DNA of 64,000 bases from CAVSJO01 sp963728445 (GTDB lineage: Bacteria; Gemmatimonadota; Gemmatimonadetes; Longimicrobiales; RSA9): contig CAVSJO010000006.1 of assembly GCA_963728445.1 (NCBI GenBank), forward strand, positions 2,086,002 through 2,150,001, read 5' to 3'. This document shows positions 51,835 to 59,477 of this stretch, piece by piece. Below the pieces are notes generated by a model that did not search any database, was not told the origin of the DNA, and was given only the letters and a program-made list of their open reading frames with translations. Both the position numbers and the translations under genes were made by a program. Numbering within the stretch: position 1 is the stretch's first letter; each line of letters starts with the position of its first letter.

Positions 51835-51844
51835 CACGAGGTAC

Positions 51845-51873
51845 ATCGTAGTACGAGGTTCCCCGCCGCGCAA
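51845..51873 (-). promoter_or_regulatory. PadR promoter with overlapping palindromic operator
   Basis: On the minus strand TTGCGC (51873-51868) and TACGAT (51850-51845) are 17 bases apart. A perfect palindrome TCGTA-C-TACGA covers 51856-51846, overlapping the -10 element. The start codon follows the -10 by ten bases, implying a nearly leaderless mRNA and autoregulation by PadR. Confidence 0.5.
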
Positions 51874-52019
51874 GACCCGGTGAAGAAGAACAGGAACAGG
51901 TCATCGGTCTCGATGACCCGCTCGATTGCCTGCCATGGTGAGCTGGACGATGCGAGGGGCGAGGACTGTCCGGTTTCCGCCGCGCCCGCACGAAACGTCA
52001 TCCGGCCCCGCCCCTTCCG

Positions 52020-52283
52020 GTGGAAGCGCAGAGCGTGGATTCACTGCCTCAGGATGAGAAACGTGCGCGCATCAACGCGTTCTTCGAGAATCACCCGAAG
52101 GCACACCTGCGCATGTTCCTCGGGCGCAGCCAGAATGGGGCCGTTTCGCTACGGCTGGCCGACGAGGCCGGCCGCGATCGACTAGTCGTGGAGGTCGCCG
52201 CGGACGGCACGGCAGCGCTGCGCTTCCTCGACGAGCAAGGACAAGAGGTGGCCCGCTTTCCGTCCGACGGGGGCGGCCCATAG
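52020..52283 (+). CDS. Hypothetical protein, 87 aa
   Basis: The GTG start at 52020 opens a frame encoding MEAQSVDSLPQDEKRARINA, FFENHPKAHLRMFLGRSQ, VSLRLADEAGRDRLVVEVAA and TAALRFLDEQGQEVARFP. The second half has the beta-hairpin pattern of short proteins with repeated GxxxLxFxDxxGxVxxxL units. It is a small soluble protein next to the right end of the island; function unknown. Confidence 0.5.
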   Translation: MEAQSVDSLPQDEKRARINAFFENHPKAHLRMFLGRSQNGAVSLRLADEAGRDRLVVEVAADGTAALRFLDEQGQEVARFPSDGGGP

Positions 52284-52616
52284 GCGTCCGGATGAACAGA
52301 TAGCCGCGGCGCGGCGTTCAAGCCGACGGTGATTATGTCCTCGAGACTCAATGTGGCCCCCTCGAGGCGCACCGGCACGTGGCGGCGGAGGGGCGTGGCC
52401 GTCATCGTCGCCCGTGTGGGTTCGACCCCCACCCCCGGCATCCGCGACTGTGCACCACCGTTTGCAGCCGGTGCGACCGCCGACCCCGTAGAGGCGCCGG
52501 ACCCGCGCATGAGCGGCCACGACTTCACGCTGGGCACGGGACGGCTCGCGTGCTCGGTGGACCTGATGCGTTACGTGGTGACCGTCGCCGGGGGATGACC
52601 CGGGTATCTGCAGACA
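52284..52616. other. Intergenic segment holding the right island end
   Basis: These 333 bases hold no convincing gene. They contain the 37-bp copy of the tRNA-Leu 3' end at 52410-52446, without any other part of a tRNA gene before it. Host-like sequence resumes after it. Confidence 0.6.
52410..52446 (+). repeat. 37-bp direct repeat, right copy (attR-like)
   Basis: This copy equals 36038-36074 at all 37 positions and includes TTCGACC of the T loop. The sequences immediately before and after it differ from those around the tRNA gene. Confidence 0.85.
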
Positions 52617-55028
52617 CTATGAGGCCGCGTTCACGATCGGCCAGTGCACGTCCGGAGCGCAGGACCTGGCGCCGATCCGCGCCATCAGGGCACCGAATCG
52701 CGGATCCGCCTTGAGCGGATCGAACAGCGGATCGCACGGAAGACTCTTGACCCACAGCAAGGGCTCACGCGCCTCGACCGAGCGTTCCAGTGACGTCATC
52801 GCCTTGTCGTATTCGCCAAATGCGATTTGGCTGACGGCGAGCTCATAGTTGATGGACGTCCGATCACGGCTCTGCTCCAGTAGCGCGCGCTCGCGGGCGG
52901 CGTCACGCCAGCGACCTTCGAGCGCATAGCCGAATACGAGATTGCTCCGACCGCCGAAGGTCAGCGAATCCAGCGCGTACGACGCCTGAAAATGCGCGAA
53001 CGCGCTGTCGGGCTGACCCGCGAATCCGAACATGTACCCGAGCTCGCGCTGCGTGAGGGCCCCATTCGCATCGAGCGACTCGGCGCGCTTCATCCCGGCA
53101 ATGCCTTCGTCGAGCCGCCCCGACAGCGCCAGATCGCCTGCGTAGATGCCCGACGCCGCCACCGACAACGGGTCGAGCTCGTACGCATGCCGACTGGCAG
53201 CCAGGGCCTCTGGCACCCGACCGACGGAGCCGAGCGCCAGCGCGTAGGCGAGCAACAGATCGACATGATCCGGATCGAGCCTGACCGCGCGCGCAAGCGG
53301 AACGAGCGATTCTCCCAGCCGCATCTCGGCTCCGAGCGTATTCGAGAGCGCGATGTAGGCTTCGGCCACCGTGGAATCCTCCGCGAGGGCCGCATCCGCG
53401 TTCCTGCGGACTTCGGCGACGATCGAATCGAGCGGGCCGACGCCCATCAGAGGCAGGGCTGCCTGCGCGACCGCGAGGTACGCCCGCGCCCGCGCGAAGT
53501 GTGGATCGCGCTGGAGCGCCTGCTGAAATAGCTGTTCTGCACCGATGAATTCCAGGCGATCGAACGCATAGCGCCCGCGCAGCAGGAGGTCGTACGCCGC
53601 GTCGTCGGCCGTGCCGCGAGCTCCGTTGGAGGCGAGCTGGTTTCCGCCGGCCATTACCGATACCAGGCGCAGCTTCCCCGTAATGGCGCGGGTGATCGAA
53701 TCCTGCATTCCGATCAGCTCGTCCGGCCGCCCGTCGAATGTCACGCTCCACAGCGAGACGTCGTCGGCCGTGCGCACGAGCTCCGCGGTGACGTGGAGAC
53801 GGCTCGTGGAGCCACTCACCGTTCCCTGAACCACTGCGGCGACGCCGAGCGCCGACGCGATCTCGCGCACACTCCGACCCTTCATCTGTTGCGACGAGCT
53901 TCGTGCCCGAACAGTGAGCTCGGGAAGCGCGTTCAGCGCATCGCGCACGTGATCGGTGACGCCATTCTGCAGGTAGTCCAGCGCGCTGTCGCCGCTCGTG
54001 TTCTCGAACGGCAGGACGGCGACGGAGCGGATCGCGCCCTCGCCTGCGCCGGCGAGCTGTCGCCAGACCATGCCCAGTGCCGCGAGCACGATCGCGGCCG
54101 CGCCCACGATCATGGAGATCCGGAGCCGCGAGAAGGTCGGGACTGAGCCACGGACGTGCGTTCGGCCTGGCCGCCGGGTATCGATCGGTGTGGCCACCGT
54201 CTCGAGCTCTCGTGCCACTTCAGTGGCCGTTTGCGGCCGGTCCCCAGCGTGCTTTGCCAGGCAGCGCATCACGAGGTCCGCCAGTCGCGGTGGCGTTGCC
54301 GGCCTGAGCGATGCGATGTCTGGGGGATCCTCGATCGCGTGCGCGACCAGCACCGCCTGCACGTGTCGCCCGGCGAAGGGTGCACGACCGCCGAGCATCT
54401 CGTACGCCATCGCGCCAAACGCGTACAGGTCCACGCGGTGGTCGGCTGCTGTGTCGCCCGCCGCCTGTTCCGGCGCCATGTACGCAGGAGTGCCGAGCGC
54501 AGTGCCGACCGCGGTCATGGTGTCGTCCGCGAGCGCGGCGCCGCTGATCGCCTTCGCGACGCCGAAGTCGGTCACTACGGCGGAGTGCCCGGCCAGGAGC
54601 ACGTTGTCGGGCTTGATGTCGCGATGCGTGACGCCCTTGGCGTGCGCGTACTCGAGCGCTCGCGCAACGTCGCGCAGGATCGAGATCGTCTGCGGTATCG
54701 GCAGCTCGCCGTGCGACAATCGCTCGCGCAGCGACTCGCCCTCGACGTACGGCATCGTGTAATACGGGAGGCCGTCGATCTCTCCCGCGGAAATCAGCGG
54801 AACGAGGTGCGGATGCTGCAGTGTTGCGGCCAGGGAGATCTCCCGGCGGAAGCGTGCGATCGAGACATCGCCCACGAGCCCGGGCGGGAGGACCTTCACG
54901 ACGACCCGCCGCCCGAGCGCGACTTCGTTCGCCAGGTATACCCGTGACATACCTCCCCCACCGAGCTCCCGCTCGATGGCGTAGGCATTTCCAAGGGCCT
55001 CCTGGAGCCGGTCCCGGAAGTCGGGCAA
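52617..55028 (-). CDS. Ser/Thr protein kinase with TolB-like and TPR domains
   Basis: The 803-residue protein has a kinase domain with GGGGMSRV, VVVKVLPPGL, HRDIKPDN, DFGVAKAI and MAPEQ, a membrane segment near residue 310 (MIVGAAAIVLAALGMVW), then a TolB/FlgO-like domain (SVAVLPFENTSGDSALDYLQ, VRARSSSQQMKGRSVREIAS) and TPR repeats to the end. This is a common architecture in Gemmatimonadota and Acidobacteriota. The outer part may sense or bind a ligand, then act through the kinase. It lies just outside the island. Confidence 0.9.
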   Translation of the reverse strand: MPDFRDRLQEALGNAYAIERELGGGGMSRVYLANEVALGRRVVVKVLPPGLVGDVSIARFRREISLAATLQHPHLVPLISAGEIDGLPYYTMPYVEGESLRERLSHGELPIPQTISILRDVARALEYAHAKGVTHRDIKPDNVLLAGHSAVVTDFGVAKAISGAALADDTMTAVGTALGTPAYMAPEQAAGDTAADHRVDLYAFGAMAYEMLGGRAPFAGRHVQAVLVAHAIEDPPDIASLRPATPPRLADLVMRCLAKHAGDRPQTATEVARELETVATPIDTRRPGRTHVRGSVPTFSRLRISMIVGAAAIVLAALGMVWRQLAGAGEGAIRSVAVLPFENTSGDSALDYLQNGVTDHVRDALNALPELTVRARSSSQQMKGRSVREIASALGVAAVVQGTVSGSTSRLHVTAELVRTADDVSLWSVTFDGRPDELIGMQDSITRAITGKLRLVSVMAGGNQLASNGARGTADDAAYDLLLRGRYAFDRLEFIGAEQLFQQALQRDPHFARARAYLAVAQAALPLMGVGPLDSIVAEVRRNADAALAEDSTVAEAYIALSNTLGAEMRLGESLVPLARAVRLDPDHVDLLLAYALALGSVGRVPEALAASRHAYELDPLSVAASGIYAGDLALSGRLDEGIAGMKRAESLDANGALTQRELGYMFGFAGQPDSAFAHFQASYALDSLTFGGRSNLVFGYALEGRWRDAARERALLEQSRDRTSINYELAVSQIAFGEYDKAMTSLERSVEAREPLLWVKSLPCDPLFDPLKADPRFGALMARIGARSCAPDVHWPIVNAAS

Positions 55029-55053
55029 GGGGGGTCCGCGGGGGGAGGGGGAG

Positions 55054-55380
55054 TCAGAGCGGCGGCGTGTGCTCCACGCCGCCGCCGTCGCCGAAACTTA
55101 TGTCGCCGCGGACCGGCCCGGCAAGAGGAATGAGGAGCCTGGCGGGCGGGCCGGCTAGCGGCTGCCCGCACGTATCGGCGTGGCCGCCCCGTTCGACCAC
55201 GCGCACGGTCGCGGGCATCACCATCCGGTCGTCGTTCGCGATGGTGACGATCGCGCCCTTCGACGGGTCGCCGTCGACGTACTCCACACCCGACACCGCC
55301 TGGTCGAGCGTCCACGTCTCGGCGGCCGCCGCGACGCTCAGCAGCAGCGTCGCCCCGTTCAGCCGGGTCGCCGACCTCAT
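55054..55380 (-). CDS. Hypothetical protein coupled to S9 peptidase
   Basis: The 108-residue product starts in an ATGA overlap with the peptidase stop. It begins with a short hydrophobic stretch (ATLLLSVAAAAETWTLDQAV) and has a beta-rich rest: GAIVTIANDDRMVMPATVRV, then PARLLIPLAGPVRGDISF. The start may be a weak signal peptide. I do not recognise a family; the overlap suggests a role with the peptidase. Confidence 0.5.
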   Translation of the reverse strand: MRSATRLNGATLLLSVAAAAETWTLDQAVSGVEYVDGDPSKGAIVTIANDDRMVMPATVRVVERGGHADTCGQPLAGPPARLLIPLAGPVRGDISFGDGGGVEHTPPL

Positions 55381-57506
55381 CGGCTTGCGTCCTTCGGACT
55401 CGGCTTCAGGTACCGGTCCATCCACTCGATCCAGCGCCGGTAGACGTCGGTCTGACGGACGATGTCGCCGGGGAAGTGCGAGTCGGCGGGGTAGGCCCAG
55501 AACTCGGCTTCCACCCCGTTGTCGCGGATGGCGTGGTACCACTCGAGGCTGTTCACGATCGGGACGTTCGGATCGCCGACGTCGCCCATCACGAGAGTCG
55601 GCGTCGTCACGTTGCGCGCGGACGCGATCGGCGACTGCTCCCGCCAGATGTCCCAGTACTCCTTCGACCACGGCGAGCCGCCGAAGAAGTACAGGTCGCC
55701 CTTCTGGTAGAAGGCGATGGTGTAGTCCATCACCCAGTCGGTGAGGGCCGCGCCGGCGACCGCGGCCTTCCAGGGATGGTAGTGGCCCGTGAGCCACGTC
55801 GTCATGTAGCCGCCGTAGGACCAGCCGGACACGCCGATGCGGCTCGTGTCGACGACGCCCAGCTTCTCCACCGCCGCCAGCCCCGCCATGACGTCCTCCC
55901 CGGGGCCCTGACCGGTGTTGCGGTAGATGGCGTGCTGGTAGCGGTCGCCCAGGTTGATGCTGCCGCGGTAGTTGGGCTCGAAGACGAGGTAGCCGCGCGC
56001 CGCGAAGAGCTGAGGCAGGGAGGAGAAGCCTGTCGTCGAGGCGCCTTCAGGACCGCCGTGGATCACGAGCACGAGAGGCGCCTTCCTCCCCTTCACGTAG
56101 TCGGCCGGGTACGTGAGGACGCCGTCCTCGTGGAAGCCGTCCGGACCCTGCCACGCCACCGTGTCCACCTTCCCCAGGTGCAGCGAGTCGAGGAACGCGT
56201 TCACGTGCGTGAGCTGCTTCGGCTTCGACGTCGGCGACGCCATGTAGTAGAGCTGCCCCGGGTCGCTGGCCGTGGCGCCCACGAAGGCGACGGCGCCGTT
56301 GTCCGCCACGCTCATCCCCCTCGATGGCTGCACGCCGCCGAGGTCCAGGACGCGGGCGGTGCCGTTCTCGGGCTTCAGCCACATGACCGAGCGGCCGCCG
56401 AGGGCCCCCGTGAGCAGGAACGAGCGGCCGTCGGGCAGCCATTCGAAGCCGCCGATGTCGCGCGCCATGTCGGCCGTGACGTCACGCACCTGTCCATTCT
56501 GCACCACGTAGACAGCGTTGCCGTTGTTCATGTCGCCGCCGCGGGCGCGCGCGAAGGCGAGGGCGGCGCCCTTCGGGCCGGCGAGAGGGCGGTTGGCGCC
56601 CTCGCCCGTGTAGAGCGTGTCGCCGGTCGTGCCGACGCGGGTCTCTGCGGTGTCCGGCGAGCCGACAACGAGTGGCGGCGTGGAGTCGGCGGCCGCGGAG
56701 GTGTCCACGCGGACGAGGGTGGAGCGGTACGCGTCGCCGAACCACACGCCCGGGTGCCGGACGACGACGAGCGACGCGCCGTCCGGGCTCCACGCCGGGT
56801 CCGCCGCGCCGCCGGGCTCCGTCTCGAGGCTCCAGCTGCCGGCGGTCAGGCGCTTTGCCGTGCCGCCGTGGGACGGAGTGATCCACAGGTGCCACGGCTG
56901 CACGGCCTCACGGACCTGGTAGTTGTTCAGCGTGATCTGGAACGCGTCCTCGTGGTGCTTCACCGCCTTCGGGTCGGGCACGGTGTCCTGCGCGATGAAG
57001 GCGATGGTTCCGCCGTCGGGGCTCCAGGAGTAAGCCGAGATTCCGGTCTTCGACTCGGTGATCCGGATCGGGTCGCCGCCGCTCATGCTCAGCACCCAGA
57101 TCTGCCCCTTCTTGGTGGCCGTGTCCGGGGCCACGAACGCGAGCCGGTCACCCGAGGGGGACCACTTCGGCGATCCGACGCCGTCGCGGCGGTACGTGAG
57201 GGCACGCGTCGAACCGTCGGCGACGTCGACCAGGTCGAGCTCGCGGCGGGACCTGTCCTCATCCCAGTCGTGCCTACTCACCACGTACGCGATGCGCTTT
57301 CCGTCCGGGCTGATCTCCGGGCTGCCCACCGAGACGAGGCGGCGCAGGTCCGTCAGGCGGAAGGTGGTGTGCGGGCCCGCCGTGTCCGCGGCTGCCGTAT
57401 CCGACGAGGCCCGGGGCGTCTGCTGTGCCGAGAGCGGCAGGGCAGTCAGCAGGCTCAGCAGGACGGCTGCTCGCGTTCCCCGGAGGATCAAGACGACCCA
57501 TTCCAT
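55377..57506 (-). CDS. S9 family prolyl oligopeptidase/acylaminoacyl peptidase
   Basis: The 709-residue protein has a signal peptide (TRAAVLLSLLTALPLSAQQ), a beta-propeller of about 430 residues with repeated WSPDG/SPDGK units, and an alpha/beta hydrolase domain with LVIHGGPEGASTTGF, VEKLGVVDTSRIGVSGWSYG (nucleophile Ser in GWSYGG near residue 562), VMGDVGDPNVPIVNSLEWY and YPADSHFPGD with the catalytic histidine. Exported S9 peptidases of this kind trim peptides after proline or at acylated ends. The ATG at 57506 is used since it gives the signal peptide. Confidence 0.92.
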   Translation of the reverse strand: MEWVVLILRGTRAAVLLSLLTALPLSAQQTPRASSDTAAADTAGPHTTFRLTDLRRLVSVGSPEISPDGKRIAYVVSRHDWDEDRSRRELDLVDVADGSTRALTYRRDGVGSPKWSPSGDRLAFVAPDTATKKGQIWVLSMSGGDPIRITESKTGISAYSWSPDGGTIAFIAQDTVPDPKAVKHHEDAFQITLNNYQVREAVQPWHLWITPSHGGTAKRLTAGSWSLETEPGGAADPAWSPDGASLVVVRHPGVWFGDAYRSTLVRVDTSAAADSTPPLVVGSPDTAETRVGTTGDTLYTGEGANRPLAGPKGAALAFARARGGDMNNGNAVYVVQNGQVRDVTADMARDIGGFEWLPDGRSFLLTGALGGRSVMWLKPENGTARVLDLGGVQPSRGMSVADNGAVAFVGATASDPGQLYYMASPTSKPKQLTHVNAFLDSLHLGKVDTVAWQGPDGFHEDGVLTYPADYVKGRKAPLVLVIHGGPEGASTTGFSSLPQLFAARGYLVFEPNYRGSINLGDRYQHAIYRNTGQGPGEDVMAGLAAVEKLGVVDTSRIGVSGWSYGGYMTTWLTGHYHPWKAAVAGAALTDWVMDYTIAFYQKGDLYFFGGSPWSKEYWDIWREQSPIASARNVTTPTLVMGDVGDPNVPIVNSLEWYHAIRDNGVEAEFWAYPADSHFPGDIVRQTDVYRRWIEWMDRYLKPSPKDASR

Positions 57507-57713
57507 TGTTTTCGCTCCATCGATCGTGGCGTGACGTGCGATGCGGCACTGGCGGCCGTGACGCGGCGCCCCAGGCGAGAAGCGGGCGAGGGGCTCGGAA
57601 TGGTACGGCGAGAGCAAGGCCGGCGCGAGTCGCAAGGTGGCAGGCTCGATCTACCATGGACGAAGCGCGCCGTCCAGCGAACCTTGAAGAGAATCCCTCT
57701 TGCCGGTGCCGCG

Positions 57714-57727
57714 GTTATGGCCATAAC
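57714..57727. promoter_or_regulatory. Palindromic operator before toxin-antitoxin pair
   Basis: GTTATGGCCATAAC is a perfect 14-bp palindrome located 7 bases before the ATG at 57735. Antitoxins with ribbon-helix-helix folds bind such palindromes to repress their own operon. Confidence 0.5.
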
Positions 57728-57734
57728 GTTCGGC

Positions 57735-58001
57735 ATGGCCAGAATGACGATCCGGACCACGTTCGCCCTCGACCCTGAGACCGTGGCCGCGCTTGACGAA
57801 ATCGCGGACCGCTGGGGCGTTTCGAAGTCGGAGGTCGTGCGTCGCATCGTGAGCACGGCGGCCGTCATCGAGGAGGCCGACGCCGCCGCGGACGCCCTTG
57901 CCGCGCTCGACGAGCTGCAGGCGCGGCTGGGGCTGACGGAAGAGAAGGCCGAGGCCTGGATCCGCGAGCTCCGGGCGGAGCGGGAGGCGGGCGGTCCGTG
58001 A
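57735..58001 (+). CDS. VapB-like ribbon-helix-helix antitoxin
   Basis: The 88-residue protein begins MARMTIRTTFALDPETVAAL, then DEIADRWGVSKSEVVRRIVS, the strand-helix-helix of the CopG/Arc family, followed by a helical tail (ALDELQARLGLTEEKAEAW) that would wrap the toxin. The ATG at 57735 follows the palindrome by 7 bases. The stop shares a GTGA overlap with the PIN gene. Together they form a VapBC-type unit. Confidence 0.75.
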   Translation: MARMTIRTTFALDPETVAALDEIADRWGVSKSEVVRRIVSTAAVIEEADAAADALAALDELQARLGLTEEKAEAWIRELRAEREAGGP

Positions 58002-58393
58002 TCGTGCGCGGCGGTCGGGCGGTGCACCTGGACACCAGCTTCCTCATCCGGGCGCTGGTTCCGGGCTCGACGGAGTCGAACAGGCTGCGCGGCTGGCTCG
58101 TGCGGCGTCGCCCGGTTGTCGTCTCGGCGTTCGTCTGGGGCGAGTTCCTGTGCGGCCCACTGGCCGAGGCAGACGAAGCCGTGGCTCGACGCATTGCTCC
58201 GCGGCACGTGGCAGTCGGGACGTCGGAGGCAACCGAGGCCGCTCGGCTCTTCAACCACGGCGGCCGCAGGCGGGGGAGCTTTGCCGACTGCATCATCGCA
58301 GGCACCGCGATCGTGTCCGGCGCCGAGCTCGCGACGTCTGACGCGGGTGATTTTGGGCGCTTCGTGGAGGCCGGGCTGGAGCTGGCGGAGTGA
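57998..58393 (+). CDS. VapC-like PIN domain toxin
   Basis: The 131-residue protein starts with GTG and has the acidic residues of a PIN nuclease: HLDTSFLIRALVPGS (Asp at residue 12), VSAFVWGEFLCGPL (Glu), GSFADCIIAGTAIV (Asp) and LATSDAGDFGRF (Asp). These four carboxylates hold the metal used to cut RNA. It is coupled to the antitoxin gene by a GTGA overlap. Confidence 0.82.
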   Translation: MIVRGGRAVHLDTSFLIRALVPGSTESNRLRGWLVRRRPVVVSAFVWGEFLCGPLAEADEAVARRIAPRHVAVGTSEATEAARLFNHGGRRRGSFADCIIAGTAIVSGAELATSDAGDFGRFVEAGLELAE

Positions 58394-58415
58394 GGCTCGC
58401 GCCGGAATCGCCGGG

Positions 58416-59353
58416 TCAGGACGGCCGCGCGCCGAGGTTCCGGGTCAGGCTGCCGAGATCGATCGTCCGCGACCGCGCGCGGATCTCCTGCTCGACGCGC
58501 GGATACATCATGCGTGCCTCGTCCTTGAACCTCGCGAACTGGGTCCTCAGGTCCTCGGCGCTGAGCGTCCGCCCCTGCGCGTAGTACTCGTCAGCAACGT
58601 GGCCGAGCGCGTACGTGGCCGCGAACGTGATGGCCGCGCCCGTCGCGACTCGCGTCGCCCCGCCCATGAGCCCGCCAAGCAGGCCGCCGGCGAGGCCGCC
58701 GAGCAGCTTGATGGCGACACCCTCGACCGCCTGGGCGGCGGCGCCGAGCCCCAGCGTGGCGGCGAGGTCCTTCGCCTGGCTCAGGTCCAGCTGCTGGCCG
58801 CGGCGCTGCCCGATCTGGTAGACCATGCGCATCTGCAGCGGCAGGATCACGATGTTCGCAAGGTGGTCGGGGAGGATCTCGAGCGCGCCGGTGAGGATCG
58901 CCTGGTCGAGGATGAAGTCCTCGAGGGCGTCGTCGCCAGTCTCCAGTGAGCCGGGGTGGCAGCAGCAGCATCGGATCCGGGGCTCGGCGCGGCAGAAAGG
59001 CGGTCGGCGTTCCGGTCGAGTTCCTCCGCCACGGCCGCATCGAGTCCGAGAGCGCCCTTCAGCTCGTCGAGGAACGCTCGTTCGGCGTCCCTGGTCGCGC
59101 CGTCCGCGTGGCAGACGGCCAGCGCGGAGGCGTATGCGTGGCGGCGCGCCTCGTCGTCAGAAAGTCGGCCCGCCAGGTCCGCGACCCGGAGCGTCCCGGC
59201 GCTAACCTGCCTGGCGAGCTGGCTGACGTCCGGCGCTCCGATTCGCTCGACGACGGTGTCTATGGCGGCCTGCTCCGCCGTGTCGGTCCTGCCATCCGCC
59301 CGGGCCGCGAGCATGAGGATGGCGATCAGGGGTGCGCGATCGGATGGGTTCAT
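58416..59353 (-). CDS. TerB-like/DUF697-like protein, apparent frameshift
   Basis: The upstream part (59353 to about 58970) starts MNPSDRAPLIAILMLAARAD and has a TerB-like acidic helical domain (ADLAGRLSDDEARRHAYASA, DAERAFLDELKGALGLDAAV). After a GCT repeat (about 58960-58975) its frame turns meaningless, while another frame reads TGDDALEDFILDQAILTGAL then EILPDHLANIVILPLQMRMV and a glycine-rich membrane-like helix (LLGGLAGGLLGGLMGG), typical of DUF697/YcjF-like proteins. Joined, they form one protein of about 310 residues; unjoined, the second part has no proper start. Decay or a base error are both possible. Confidence 0.6.
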
Positions 59354-59477
59354 GGCAATGTCGTCCTTTCATCGCCCGGCGCACACGTTTGGTGCACGGC
59401 TGTCGACGTAGTGAACTCTGGCCCCAGCAGAACGAGCAGCGTGACCAGCCGCGGCGCCCAGTCGGGGATCCCGCCGC

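Larger units (their letters stand above)
36075..52446. mobile_element. 16.4-kb genomic island at tRNA-Leu
   Basis: The interval is bounded by exact 37-bp copies of the tRNA-Leu 3' end. It begins with broken gene fragments, has patches of visibly lower GC (for example 36900-37350 and 44200-46300), and carries accessory functions: an ADOP permease, a LytTR two-component pair, secreted barrels, hydrolases and PadR/HAAS modules. No integrase or transposase was recognised, so it may have lost mobility or depend on one elsewhere. Confidence 0.7.

Noticed and set aside
52410..52446. A second tRNA-Leu gene
   Set aside because: Only the last 31 bases of the tRNA plus six flanking bases are present; nothing before them matches a tRNA.
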